Assembly: GCA_949752745.1 (NCBI GenBank)
Contig: OX457034.1
Span: forward strand, 5,760,264-5,824,263
DNA: 64,000 nucleotides
Source of the DNA: Protula sp. h YS-2021
Lineage: Eukaryota > Annelida > Polychaeta > Sabellida > Serpulidae
Direction of reading: 5' to 3'
The stretch's first letter is position 1, and every line of letters begins with the position of its first letter. Below the pieces are notes generated by a model that was given only the letters and a program-made list of their open reading frames with translations, had not been told where the DNA came from and made no database searches. A program made the position numbers and the translations under genes. Below are positions 27,501 through 42,500 of the stretch, piece after piece.

Positions 27501-30500
27501 AAATTACAACTTTCTTGCATTATCGCCCAATGTTCCCTATTAACGCCCATCAAAAAAATATCATATTTATCATATTTTCGGGACATAGAATTGATCCCTG
27601 CACTTTTAAAGCGAAAATTATGTTTTTCTTGCATTATCGCCCAATATTCCCTATTATCGCCCATCCGAAAAATATCATATTTATCATATTTTCGGGTTAT
27701 AGAGTTGTATTCTGCTCTTTTAAAGCGAAAGTTACAATTTCTTACATTATCGCCCAATGTTCCCATTATCGCCCACACGAAAAATATTATATTTATCATA
27801 TTTTCGGGTCCTAGAATTGTTTCCTGCACTTTTAAAGCGAAAAATACAACTTTCTTGCTTTATCACCGAATATTCCCTGTTATCGCCCACCCGTAAAATA
27901 TCACATTGATCATATTTTCGGGTCACAGAATTGATCCCTGCACTTTTAAAGCGAAAATTACAACTTTCTTGCATTATCGCCCAATGCTCCCTATTATCGC
28001 CCACACGAAAAATATCACATTTATCATATTTTCGGGTCATAGAATTGATTCCTGCACTTTTAAAGCGAAAATTACAACTTTCTTGCATTATCGCCCAATG
28101 TTCCCTATTATCGCCCATCCAAAAAATATCATACTTATCATATTTTCGGGACATAGAATTGATCCCTGCAATTTTAAAGCGAAAATTACAACTTTCTTGC
28201 ATTATCGCCCAATATTCCCTATTATCGCCCATCCGAAAAATATCATATTTATCATATTTTCGGGTTATAGAGTTGATTCCTGCTCTTTTAAAGCGAAAAT
28301 TACAACTTTAGTACATTATCGCCCAATGTTACCATTATCGCCCACACGAAAAATATTATATTTATCATATTTTCGGGTCCTAGAATTGTTTCCTGCACTT
28401 TTAAAGCGAAAATTAAAACTTTCTTGCATTATCGCCCAATATTCCCTATTATCGCCCATCCGAAAAATATCACATTTATCATATTTTCGGGTTATAGAAT
28501 TGATTCCTGCTCTTTTAAAGCGAAAATTACAACTTTCTTACATTATCGCCCAATGTTACCTATTATCGCCCACACGAAAAATATTATATTTATCATATTT
28601 TCGGGTCCTAGAATTGTTTCCTGCACTTTTAAAGCGAAAATTACAACTTTCTTGCTTTATCGCCCAATATTCCCTGTTATCGCCCACCCGTAAAATATCA
28701 CATTGATCATATTTTCGGGTCACAGAATTCATTCCTGCACTTTAAAAGCGAAAATTACAACTTTCTTGCAATAAAGCCCAATGTTCCCTATTATCGCCCA
28801 CACGAAAAAATCACATTTATCATATTTTCGGGTCATAGAATTGATTCCTGCACTTTTTAGGCGAAAATTACAATTTTCTTACATTATCGCCCAATATTCC
28901 CTATTATCGCCCACCCGAAAAATATTATATTTATCATATTTTCGGGTCCTAGAATTGTTTCCTGCACATTCAAAGCGAAAATTACAACTTTCTTGCTTTA
29001 TCGCCCAATATTCCCTGTTATCACCCACCCGTAAAATATCACATTGATCATATTTTCGGGTCATAGAATTGATTCCTGCACTTTTAAAGCGAAAATTACA
29101 ACTTTCTTGCATTATCGCCCAATGTTCCCTATTATCGCCCTCACGAAAAATATCACATTTATCATATTTTCGGGTCATAGAATTGATTCCTGCACTTTTA
29201 AAGCGAAAATTACAACTTTCTTGCATTATCGCCCAATGTTCCCTATTATCGCCCATCCAAAAAATATCATATTTATCATATTTTCGGGACATAGAATTGA
29301 TCCCTGCACTTTTAAAGCGAAAATTACAACTTTCTTGCATTATCGCCCAATATTCCCTATTATCGCCCACGCGACAAATATCACATTTATCATATTTTCG
29401 GGTCATAGAATTGATCCCTGCACTTTTAAAGCGAAAATTACAACTTTCTTGCATTATCGCCCAATGCTCCCTATTATCGCCCACACGAAAAATATCACAT
29501 TTATCATATTTTCGGGTCATAGAATTGATTCCTGCTCTTTTAAAGCGAAAATTACAACTTTCTTGCATTATCGCAAAATGTTCCCTATTATCGCCCATCC
29601 GAAAAATATTATATTTATCATATTTTCGGGTTATAGAATTGATTCCTTCTCTTTTAAAGCGAAAATTACAACTTTCGTACATTATCGCCCAATGTTCCCT
29701 ATTATCGCCCATCCAAAAAATATCATATTTATCATATTTTCGGGTCATAGAATTGATTCCTGCTCTTTTAAAGCGAAAATTACAACTTTCTTGCTTTATC
29801 GCCCAATATTCCCTGTTATCGCCCACCCGTAAAATATCACATTGATCATATTTTCGGGTAATAGAATTGATTCCTGCACTTTTAAAGCAAAAATTACAAC
29901 TTTCTTGCATTATCGCCCAATGTTCCCTATTATCGCCCACACGAAAAATATCACATTGATCATATTTTCGGGTAATAGAATTGATTCCTGCACTTTTAAA
30001 GCAAAAATTACAACTTTCTTGCATTATCGCCCAATGTTCCCTATTATCGCCCACACGAAAAATATCACATTTATCATATTTTCGGGTCATAGAATTGATT
30101 CCTGCTCTTTTAAAGCGAAAATTACAACTTTCTTACATTATCGCCCAATGTTCCCTATTATCGCCCACACGAAAAATATTATATTTATCATATTTTCGGG
30201 TCCTAGAATTGTTTCCTGCACTTTTAAAGCGAAAAATACAACTTTCTTGCTTTATCACCCAATATTCCCTGTTATCGCCCACCCGTAAAAATATCACATT
30301 GATCATATTTTCGGGTCACAGAATTGATTCCTGCACTTTTAAAGCGAAAATTACAACTTTCTTGCATTATCGCCCAATGTTCCCTATTATCGCCCACACA
30401 AAAATATCACATTTATCATATTTTCGGGTCATAGAATTGATTCCTGCACTCTTAAAGCGAAAATTACAACTTTCTTGCATTATCGCCCAATGTTCCCTAT

Positions 30501-33500
30501 TAACGCCCATCAAAAAAATATCATATTTATCATATTTTCGGGACATAGAATTGATCCCTGCACTTTTAAAGCGAAAATTATGTTTTTCTTGCATTATCGC
30601 CCAATATTCCCTATTATCGCCCATCCGAAAAATATCATATTTATCATATTTTCGGGTTATAGAGTTGTATTCTGCTCTTTTAAAGCGAAAGTTACAATTT
30701 CTTACATTATCGCCCAATGTTCCCATTATCGCCCACACGAAAAATATTATATTTATCATATTTTCGGGTCCTAGAATTGTTTCCTGCACTTTTAAAGCGA
30801 AAAATACAACTTTCTTGCTTTATCACCGAATATTCCCTGTTATCGCCCACCCGTAAAATATCACATTGATCATATTTTCGGGTCACAGAATTGATCCCTG
30901 CACTTTTAAAGCGAAAATTACAACTTTCTTGCATTATCGCCCAATGCTCCCTATTATCGCCCACACGAAAAATATCACATTTATCATATTTTCGGGTCAT
31001 AGAATTGATTCCTGCACTTTTAAAGCGAAAATTACAACTTTCTTGCATTATCGCCCAATGTTCCCTATTATCGCCCATCCAAAAAATATCATACTTATCA
31101 TATTTTCGGGACATAGAATTGATCCCTGCAATTTTAAAGCGAAAATTACAACTTTCTTGCATTATCGCCCAATATTCCCTATTATCGCCCATCCGAAAAA
31201 TATCATATTTATCATATTTTCGGGTTATAGAGTTGATTCCTGCTCTTTTAAAGCGAAAATTACAACTTTAGTACATTATCGCCCAATGTTACCATTATCG
31301 CCCACACGAAAAATATTATATTTATCATATTTTCGGGTCCTAGAATTGTTTCCTGCACTTTTAAAGCGAAAATTAAAACTTTCTTGCATTATCGCCCAAT
31401 ATTCCCTATTATCGCCCATCCGAAAAATATCACATTTATCATATTTTCGGGTTATAGAATTGATTCCTGCTCTTTTAAAGCGAAAATTACAACTTTCTTA
31501 CATTATCGCCCAATGTTACCTATTATCGCCCACACGAAAAATATTATATTTATCATATTTTCGGGTCCTAGAATTGTTTCCTGCACTTTTAAAGCGAAAA
31601 TTACAACTTTCTTGCTTTATCGCCCAATATTCCCTGTTATCGCCCACCCGTAAAATATCACATTGATCATATTTTCGGGTCACAGAATTCATTCCTGCAC
31701 TTTAAAAGCGAAAATTACAACTTTCTTGCAATAAAGCCCAATGTTCCCTATTATCGCCCACACGAAAAAATCACATTTATCATATTTTCGGGTCATAGAA
31801 TTGATTCCTGCACTTTTTAGGCGAAAATTACAATTTTCTTACATTATCGCCCAATATTCCCTATTATCGCCCACCCGAAAAATATTATATTTATCATATT
31901 TTCGGGTCCTAGAATTGTTTCCTGCACATTCAAAGCGAAAATTACAACTTTCTTGCTTTATCGCCCAATATTCCCTGTTATCACCCACCCGTAAAATATC
32001 ACATTGATCATATTTTCGGGTCATAGAATTGATTCCTGCACTTTTAAAGCGAAAATTACAACTTTCTTGCATTATCGCCCAATGTTCCCTATTATCGCCC
32101 TCACGAAAAATATCACATTTATCATATTTTCGGGTCATAGAATTGATTCCTGCACTTTTAAAGCGAAAATTACAACTTTCTTGCATTATCGCCCAATGTT
32201 CCCTATTATCGCCCATCCAAAAAATATCATATTTATCATATTTTCGGGACATAGAATTGATCCCTGCACTTTTAAAGCGAAAATTACAACTTTCTTGCAT
32301 TATCGCCCAATATTCCCTATTATCGCCCACGCGACAAATATCACATTTATCATATTTTCGGGTCATAGAATTGATCCCTGCACTTTTAAAGCGAAAATTA
32401 CAACTTTCTTGCATTATCGCCCAATGCTCCCTATTATCGCCCACACGAAAAATATCACATTTATCATATTTTCGGGTCATAGAATTGATTCCTGCTCTTT
32501 TAAAGCGAAAATTACAACTTTCTTGCATTATCGCAAAATGTTCCCTATTATCGCCCATCCGAAAAATATTATATTTATCATATTTTCGGGTTATAGAATT
32601 GATTCCTTCTCTTTTAAAGCGAAAATTACAACTTTCGTACATTATCGCCCAATGTTCCCTATTATCGCCCATCCAAAAAATATCATATTTATCATATTTT
32701 CGGGACATAGAATTGATCCCTGCACTTTTAAAGCGAAAATTACAACTTTCTTGCATTATCGCCCAATATTCCCTATTATCGCCCACACGAAAAATATCAC
32801 ATTTATCATATTTTCGGGTCATAGAATTGATCCCTGCACTTTTAAAGCGAAAATTACAACTTTCTTGCATTATCGCCCAATGCTCCCTATTATCGCCCAC
32901 ACGAAAAATATCACATTTATCATATTTTCGGGTCCTAGAATTGTTTCCTGCACTTTTAAAGCGAAAATTACAACTTTCTTGCTTTATCGCCCAATATTCC
33001 CTGTTATCGCCCACCCGTAAAATATCACATTGATCATATTTTCGGGTCACAGAATTCATTCCTGCACTTTAAAAGCGAAAATTACAACTTTCTTGCAATA
33101 AAGCCCAATGTTCCCTATTATCGCCCACACGAAAAAATCACATTTATCATATTTTCGGGTCATAGAATTGATTCCTGCACTTTTTAGGCGAAAATTACAA
33201 TTTTCTTACATTATCGCCCAATATTCCCTATTATCGCCCACCCGAAAAATATTATATTTATCATATTTTCGGGTCCTAGAATTGTTTCCTGCACATTCAA
33301 AGCGAAAATTACAACTTTCTTGCTTTATCGCCCAATATTCCCTGTTATCGCCCACCCGTAAAATATCACATTGATCATATTTTCGGGTCACAGAATTGAT
33401 TCCTGCACTTTTAAAGCGAAAATTACAACTTTCTTGCATTATCGCCCAATGTTCCCTATTATCGCCCTCACGAAAAATATCACATTTATCATATTTTCGG

Positions 33501-36500
33501 GTCATAGAATTGATTCCTGCACTTTTAAAGCGAAAATTACAACTTTCTTGCATTATCGCCCAATGTTCCCTATTATCGCCCATCCAAAAAATATCATATT
33601 TATCATATTTTCGGGACATAGAATTGATCCCTGCACTTTTAAAGCGAAAATTACAACTTTCTTGCATTATCGCCCAATATTCCCTATTATCGCCCACGCG
33701 ACAAATATCACATTTATCATATTTTCGGGTCATAGAATTGATCCCTGCACTTTTAAAGCGAAAATTACAACTTTCTTGCATTATCGCCCAATGCTCCCTA
33801 TTATCGCCCACACGAAAAATATCACATTTATCATATTTTCGGGTCATAGAATTGATTCCTGCTCTTTTAAAGCGAAAATTACAACTTTCTTGCATTATCG
33901 CAAAATGTTCCCTATTATCGCCCATCCGAAAAATATTATATTTATCATATTTTCGGGTTATAGAATTGATTCCTTCTCTTTTAAAGCGAAAATTACAACT
34001 TTCGTACACTATCGCCCAATGTTCCCTATTATCGCCCATCCAAAAAATATCATATTTATCATATTTTCGGGACATAGAATTGATCCCTGCACTTTTAAAG
34101 CGAAAATTACAACTTTCTTGCATTATCGCCCAATATTCCCTATTATCGCCCACACGAAAAATATCACATTTATCATATTTTCGGGTCATAGAATTGATCC
34201 CTGCACTTTTAAAGCGAAAATTACAACTTTCTTGCATTATCGCCCAATGCTCCCTATTATCGCCCACACGAAAAATATCACATTTATCATATTTTCGGGT
34301 CATAGAATTGATTCCTGCTCTTTTAAAGCGAAAATTACAACTTTCTTGCATTATCGCAAAATGTTCCCTATTATCGCCCATCCGAAAAATATTATATTTA
34401 TCATATTTTCGGGTTATAGAATTGATTCCTTCTCTTTTAAAGCGAAAATTACAACTTTCGTACATTATCGCCCAATGTTCCCTATTATAGCCCACACGAA
34501 AAATATTATATTTATCATATTTTCGGGTCCTAGAATTGTTTCCTGCACTTTTAAAGCGAAAATTACAACTTTCTTGCTTTATCGCCCAATATTCCCTGTT
34601 ATCGCCCACCCGTAAAATATCACATTGATCATATTTTCGGGTCACAGAATTGATTCCTGCACTTTAAAAGCGAAAATTACAACTTTCTTGCAATAAAGCC
34701 CAATGTTCCCTATTATCGCCCACACGAAAAAATCACATTTATCATATTTTCGGGTCATAGAATTGATTCCTGCACTTTTTAAGCGAAAATTACAATTTTC
34801 TTACATTATCGCCCAATATTCCCTATTATCGCCCACCCGAAAAATATTATATTTATCATATTTTCGGGTCCTAGAATTGTTTCCTGCACATTCAAAGCGA
34901 AAATTACAACTTTCTTGCTTTATCGCCCAATGTTCCCTGTTATCGCCCACCCGTAAAATATCACATTGATCATATTTTCGGGTCACAGAATTGATTCCTG
35001 CACTTTTAAAGCGAAAATTACAACTTTCTTGCATTATCGCCCAATGTTCCCTATTATCGCCCATCCAAAAAATATCATATTTATCATATTTTCGGGACAT
35101 AGAATTGATCCCTGCACTTTTAAAGCGAAAATTACAACTTTCTTGCATTATCGCCCAATATTCCCTATTATCGCCCACACGAAAAATATCACATTTATCA
35201 TATTTTCGGGTCATAGAATTGATCCCTGCACTTTTAAAGCGAAAATTACAACTTTCTTGCATTATCGCCCAATGCTCCCTATTATCGCCCATCCAAAAAA
35301 TATCATATTTATCATATTTTCGGGACATAGAATTGATCCCTGCACTTAAAGCGAAAATTACAACTTTCTTGCATTATCGCCCAATATTCCCTATTATCGC
35401 CCACACGAAAAATATCACATTTATCATATTTTCGGGTCATAGAATTGATCCCTGCACTTTTAAAGCGAAAATTACAACTTTCTTGCATTATCGCCCAATG
35501 CTCCCTATTATCGCCCACACGAAAAATATCACATTTATCATATTTTCGGGTCATAGAATTGATTCCTGCTCTTTTAAAGCGAAAATTACAACTTTCTTGC
35601 ATTATCGCAAAATGTTCCCTATTATCGCCCATCCGAAAAATATTATATTTATCATATTTTCGGGTTATAGAATTGATTCCTTCTCTTTTAAAGCGAAAAT
35701 TACAACTTTCGTACATTATCGCCCAATGTTCCCTATTATCGCCCACACGAAAAATATTATATTTATCATATTTTCGGGTCCTAGAATTGTTTCCTGCACT
35801 TTTAAAGCAAAAATTACAACTTTCTTGCTTTATCGCCCAATATTCCCTGTTATCGCCCACCCGTAAAATATCACATTGATCATATTTTCGGGTCACAGAA
35901 TTCATTCCTGCACTTTAAAAGCGAAAATTACAACTTTCTTGCATTTAAGCCCAATGTTCCCTATTATCGCCCACACGAAAAAATCACATTTATCATATTT
36001 TCGGGTCATAGAATTGATTCCTGCACTTTTTAAGCGAAAATTACAATTTTCTTACATTATCGCCCAATATTCCCTATTATCGCCCACCCGAAAAATATTA
36101 TATTTATCATATTTTCGGGTCCTAGAATTGTTTCCTGCACATTCAAAGCGAAAATTACAACTTTCTTGCTTTATCGCCCAATGTTCCCTATTATCGCCCA
36201 CTTGAAAATATCATAGAAATGACCTACTGACAACAAAATTACTGAAAAATCCAACCAAAAGTACTTGCATGTAACATATTGTGCCCATCTGCAAATTGAA
36301 ACTGCTTTTTTAAGAAGAAAAATGGAAATTTCCATTTTTTCAAAAGCTGCAAACTTCGAAGCTCAGTAGATTCAAAAATGAGGCGAAATTCAAAAATCGA
36401 AAAATGTACTTTTTTCACCCCTTAGTTCTAGTTTCTTCATAACAAATTTCGGAATCTTCCGATGAAAAATGAGGGACTAGATAGATTTTTTCGTATTTTG

Positions 36501-39500
36501 CCCAAATTGGCAATAAAATCGCCAAAAATGGTTTAAACCAAAAAATAAAAAAAATTCCTAATGCAGTAGAAGGTTAAAAACTCGCGTTTAAAATTTGGTA
36601 CGAATCGGATGAAAAATAAAAAAGATATTCCACTTTAACTACTTTGTTAAGAAAAAAAATGGAAATTTGCCAATTTTTAGAAGTTGCAAACTTTGAAGCT
36701 CAGTAGATTCAAAAATAAGGCGAAATTCAAAAATCGAAAAAAATTCTTTTTTCACCCCTTAGTTCTAGTTTCTTCATGAAAAATTTCGGAATCTTCCGAT
36801 GAAAAATGAGGGACTAGATAGGTTTTTTCGTATTTTGCCCAAATTGGCAATAAAATCGCCAAAAATGGTTTAAACCAAAAAATAAAAAAATTCCTAATGC
36901 AGTAGAAGGTTAAAAACTCGTGTTAAAAATTTGGTACGAATCAGATAAAAAAAAAATTCCATTTTAACTACTTTGTTAAGAAAAAAAAATTGGAAATTTG
37001 CCAATTTTTAGAAGTTGCAAACTTTGAAGCTCAGTAGATTCAAAAATAAGGCGAAATACAAAAATCGAAAAAAGTACTTTTTTTACCCCTTAGTCCTAGT
37101 TTCTTCATAAAAAATTTCGGAATCTTCCGATGAAAAATGAGGGACTAGATAGGTTTTTTCGTATTTCGCCCAAATTGGCAATAAAATCGCCAAAAATGGT
37201 TTAAACCGCAAGAATAAAAATATTTCCTAATGCAGTAAAGGGTTAGGAACTCGTGTTTAAAATTTGGTAAGAATCGGATAAAAAATAAAAAAGTTATTCC
37301 ACTTTTAACGGTCGCGGGACGGACGGACGGACAGACGGACGACACTTGCCCCCATCTGTATAGCCCTGTTGGCTAAAAAGCCAACTGGGCTAAAAAAAAA
37401 GACATCGGATCAAAAATGTAGGACGAGATACATTTTAAATTTTTTTCTTCAAAAATTCCCCAAAAAATTAAAAAATCACCCGATCGACTAGAAAAGCACA
37501 AGCCGTATGCACGACACTTTAGGGGTGCCTCATACCAAAAATAAATCACATCGGGTCAAAATTGTAGGAGGAGACACATTTTAAATTTTTTTCTTCAAAA
37601 ATTCCCCTAAAATTCAAAAATCACCCGATCGACTAAAGAAGCACAAGCCGTATGCACGACTCCTTAGGGATGCCTCACACCAAAAATAAATGACATCGAA
37701 TCAAAATTGTAGGAGTAGATGCATTTTGAATTATTTTCGAAAATTTTGCTTTAAAAATTCCCCAAAAATACAAAAATTGCGCGATCGACTAAAAAAGCAC
37801 AAGCCGTATGCACGACCCTTTAGGGGTGCCTCATACCAAAAATAAATGACATCGGGTCAAAAATGTAGGAGGAGATACATTTTAAAATTTTTTCTTTAAA
37901 AATTCGCCAAAAATTCAAAAATCACCCGATCGACTAGAAAAGCACAAGCCGTATGCACGACCCCTAACTAACTAACTAACTAACTAACGGACACCGCCCG
38001 CAAACCGATAGGAATACCCCAGCTTACGTGTAACGTAAGCTGGGCTAAAAAAAAAAACACCAACGGCTGCCCGCACAAATTCGTACAAGCCTTATGAAAG
38101 ACTTGTCTAATGTTTAAACTACTGCTCTCAGCTTCTTGCCGCCTGTTTCGCAAATTTGTTTTGTCGTTTGTTAATTGAAAAATGGACATGCCACTGGGGA
38201 GCACCTCACCATTGTTACACTCACCTTTGATGTGAATCGACATGCCACTGGGGAGCACCTCCACGCTGTTACACTCACCTTTGATGTGGATCGACATGCC
38301 ACTGGGGAGCACTTCCACGTTCTTACACTGACCTTTGCAGTGCTGCTAGTAAGTTTTTTTTAAAGTATATTTTCATAGAAAAAAAGGATTCAGAAGTTGA
38401 AAAAAGTATTAGCTTTATGAAAGTACTTCAAGGTTAATTTTTATTGAGTAAAAATACTTATTCCTTCGATACACTCTTTTGTCCGAGTCAAATTTTTCTG
38501 AAGCAACAACATCTGGTTGATCCAGTCCGTGGTTTTGTCCCCAAGCACGTGAGCGCAGCCTGAAATATTTATCTTTTTTCAATAATTTTAATTATAACTT
38601 CATTGCTATTATAACATAATAATATCCAAATTTCATGAACTATATGACTGTTTAAAAAACCTGGTTTTTGTTAGATAACTCAAATATTCTACAACTAATT
38701 ATTTCACATGGTCTCTTTCGGTTTGAATTATCGATTGTAACTATAATTTTTGTAATTATACTCAACTCTCGTTTAAACGACCCGAGCAAATATTTCAATA
38801 CCCATACGCGCTCTCTTCATATAGGGGCATGACAGACTGACAAGTTACAGAAAGTAAGAAGCCAGGCACTTAATCCCACAAAATACACCGCACGAGTGAT
38901 TTTATAACCTTTGCATGCTACATTTCTCTTGCTCTCAGTATATATAAACTTATAAATATATACCAAAATAGCTTACCCAATTCGATAGTTGGCTACTGCA
39001 AACAAAACCAAGGACTGCAACAGCCACGTGTTGTTGGTTCAACTATGTTTCCTCAGAAGTCACATCAGAACATCACAAAACAAAGAAACACAAAGAAATG
39101 TTACAACAGAATATTTCTGAAATACTTATAGGTCCCAAAGACATTTTCGTCAATATGACCATTTCCGGTATACCAAAAGGCACATACACAGCTAGAGACC
39201 TTTCAAGTGAGACCAAAATCAAGACTATGACAAACAGAACCGGAGATATGACACGACAAATTTTTTTCCTAAAAAAAAACATTTTTGTGATTTTCGCCAA
39301 TTTAACCCCTTCCAGTTGACCATATCGACCAATCCGAATGGCTGGGGCCTAATAGAACTGTTTGTAATGACCACTTTAGCAAGAACTACGACCACTTGGG
39401 GTCATACTTAACCAAAGGGACGAGAAACAAGTGACACTGGTTATCATCGAGAGATGACTGTATAAGAAATATCACTTCCAGTGACATCAAGTGACTCTTA

Positions 39501-42500
39501 ACAGTCAACGAAAAGTACGGACCTTGGAAATAAAGTAAAAAAACGTACAAAATAGTATATTTTCGCCAAATTTAAAAAAAAAGAAGTATAATACTTTTAA
39601 AAAGTATATTCTAGCAGCACTGCGGATTAATATTAGCTAATAGTAATGGTCTGATGAAAAGATTCTGAGATATCAGCCTGACAAAAAAGTTTAAAGTGCA
39701 ACAGACACAAAAACAGACTGGCATGTAAGAAACTGAATTAGAACTGCACACTAAGACATGAACCTTCTTATTTTAAAGTTTGGTGAAGCTTCTTTTTTAA
39801 GATTTCGTGCCGACAAAATAATTGTATACCGACTGTTCGACGGGCGGACGTACAGAACAACAGCAATAGCCTTCAGCCAGTATTGTATGAGGGCTCAAAA
39901 TAAAAAAAGGAACAGAATTGAAGGAAAAATATGAAAAGAAAAGTTATTAATAGAAAAAACTAAAATGAAAAAAAAACTTTTTTGAAGCTCACAAAAAAAT
40001 TAAAATCACATTTATGACATCGAGCCAAAAAAAAAAAAAAAAAGAATGGAAGACGAAAAAAGTAGAAAAAGTATTAAAAAAAAGTAGTTTTTTTGGTGAA
40101 ATATAAAAATACTTTTATGAAAAGTATACTCTAGCAGCACTGCCTTTCATGTGAATCAACATGCAGCTAAGGAACACCACCACGTTGTTACACTCACCTT
40201 TGATATGAATCGACATGGCGCTGGGGAGCACCTCCACGTTGTTACACTCACCTTTGATGTGGATCGACATGCCGCTGGGGAGCACCACCACGCTGTTACA
40301 CTCACCTTTGATGTGGATCGACATGCTACTGGGGAGCACCACCACGCTGTTACACTCACCTTTGATGTGGATCGACATACCACTGGGGAGCACCTCCACG
40401 TTGTTACACTCACCTTTGATGCAAATCGACATGCCGATGGGGAGCTCCTCCATGCTGTTTCACTCACCTTTGATCTGAATCGACACGCCACTGGGGAGCA
40501 CCTCCAAGTTCGTACTCAACCTTTGATGTGAATCGACATGCCGCTGGGCAGCAGGGTTGAGATTTCGCTGTCTACCGGAGCGACCAACTTTTGTTTTGGG
40601 GGTCTCAACCCTGCTGGGAAGCACCCCTATGTTGTTACACTCACCTCTAATGTTAATCGCAATGCCACTTGGGAGCACCTCCACGTTGTTACACTCACCT
40701 TTGATGTGAATCGACATGCCACTGGGGAGCACCTCCACGTTGTTACACTCACCTTTGATGTGAATCGACATGCCGCTGGGCAGCAGGGTTGAGATTTCGC
40801 GGTCGCCCCGTTGCAGGTAGCGACCAACTTTTGGCTTGGGAGGCCAACTTTTTCGAGTTGGTCGCCCGAGTGGCGATTACCTTCTTTCTCAGTATAGTCA
40901 GGTAAATTTTGTATAAAATCGCCCCGGGCGACTAACTTTTGTGCCGGGCGACTAACTTTTTAAAGTTGGTCGCACGGAGGGGGACCAGAAAATTTCACGA
41001 AGTCTCAACCTTGATGGGGAGCACTACTATGTTGTTACACTCACCTCTGATGTGAATCGACATGCCACTTGGGAGCACCTCCACGTAGTTACACTCACCT
41101 TTGATGTGAATCGACATGTCACTGGGGAGCACCTCCACGCTGTTACACTCACCTTTGTTGTGAATCCACATGCCGCAGGGGAGCACCTTCACGTTGTTAC
41201 ACTCACCTTTGATATGCATCGACATGCCGATGGGGAGCACCTCAACGTTGTACCACTCACCTTTGATATGAATCGAAACGCCACTAGGGAGTAGTTGCAC
41301 GTTGTTACACTCACCTTTGATGTGAATCGACATGCCACTGGGGAACAACTCCACGTTGTGACACTCACCTTTGATGCGAATCGACATGCCACTGGGAAGC
41401 ACTTTCACGATATTGCACTCACCTTTGATGTGAATGGACATGGCGCTGGGGAGCACCTCCACGTTGTTACACTCACCTTTGATATGCATCGACATGCCGC
41501 TCGGGAGCACCTCCACGCTGTTACACTCACCTTTGTTGTGAATCGACATGCCACTGGGAAGCACTTTCAAGATATTACACTCACCTTTGATGTGAATGGA
41601 CATGGCGCTGGGGAGCAAATCCACGTTGTTACACTCACCTTTGATGCAAATCGACATGCCGCTGGGGAGCTCCTCCACGCTGTTACACTCACCTTTGATG
41701 TGAATCGATATGCCACTGGGGAGCACCTCCTAGTTGTTACTCACCTTTGATGTGAATCGACATGCCACTGGGGAGCACCTCCACGTTGTTACACTCACCT
41801 TTGATGTGAACTACATGGCACTGGGGAGCAAATCAACAACTTTGTTACACTCACCTTTGATGCCAATCGGCATGCCGCTGGGTGCCATCTTCACTTTGTT
41901 ACACTTACCTTTGATGTGAATAGACATGCCAGTGGAGAGCACTTTCAAGTTCTTACTCACATTTGATGTGAATCGACATGCCACTGAGGAGCACCTCCCC
42001 ATTGTTACACTCACCTTTGATGTGAATCGACATGCCACTAGGGGGCACCTCCAAGTTCGTACTCACCTTTGATGTGAATCGACATGCCGCTGGGCAGCAG
42101 GGTTGAGATTTCGCTGTCGACCGGAGCGCCCACCTTTTGGCTTGGGGGCCAACTTTTTCGAGTAGGTCGCCCGAGTGGCGATTACATTTTTTCTCAGTAT
42201 ATTCAGGTAAATTTTGCAAAAAATTGCGTCGGGCGACTAACTTTTGTGCCGGGCGACCAGAAAATTTCACGAAGTTTCAACCCTGCTGGGAAGCACCCCT
42301 ATGTTGTTACACTCACCTCTAATGTGAATCGACATGCCACTTGGGAGCAACTCCACGTTGTTACACTCACCTTTGATGTGAATCGACATGCCACTGGGGA
42401 GCACCTCCACGTGTTACACTCACCTTTGTTGTGAATCGACATGCCGCTGGGCAGCAGGGTTGAGATTTCGCGGTCACCCCGTTGCAGGTAGCGACCAACT

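Noticed and set aside
22165..36205. Very long open frames (up to 479 codons) encoding 38-residue repeats on both strands
   Set aside because: They follow from a 114-bp unit with few stops. Frames on both strands are open, the residues are low-sense, and no splice or start context supports them.
37362..38050. Helitron-type 3' ends (hairpin followed by CTAA)
   Set aside because: The hairpins directly abut CTAA instead of lying about 10 nt upstream. A TC start and A/T target could not be shown, and the A-run fits retroposition at least as well.
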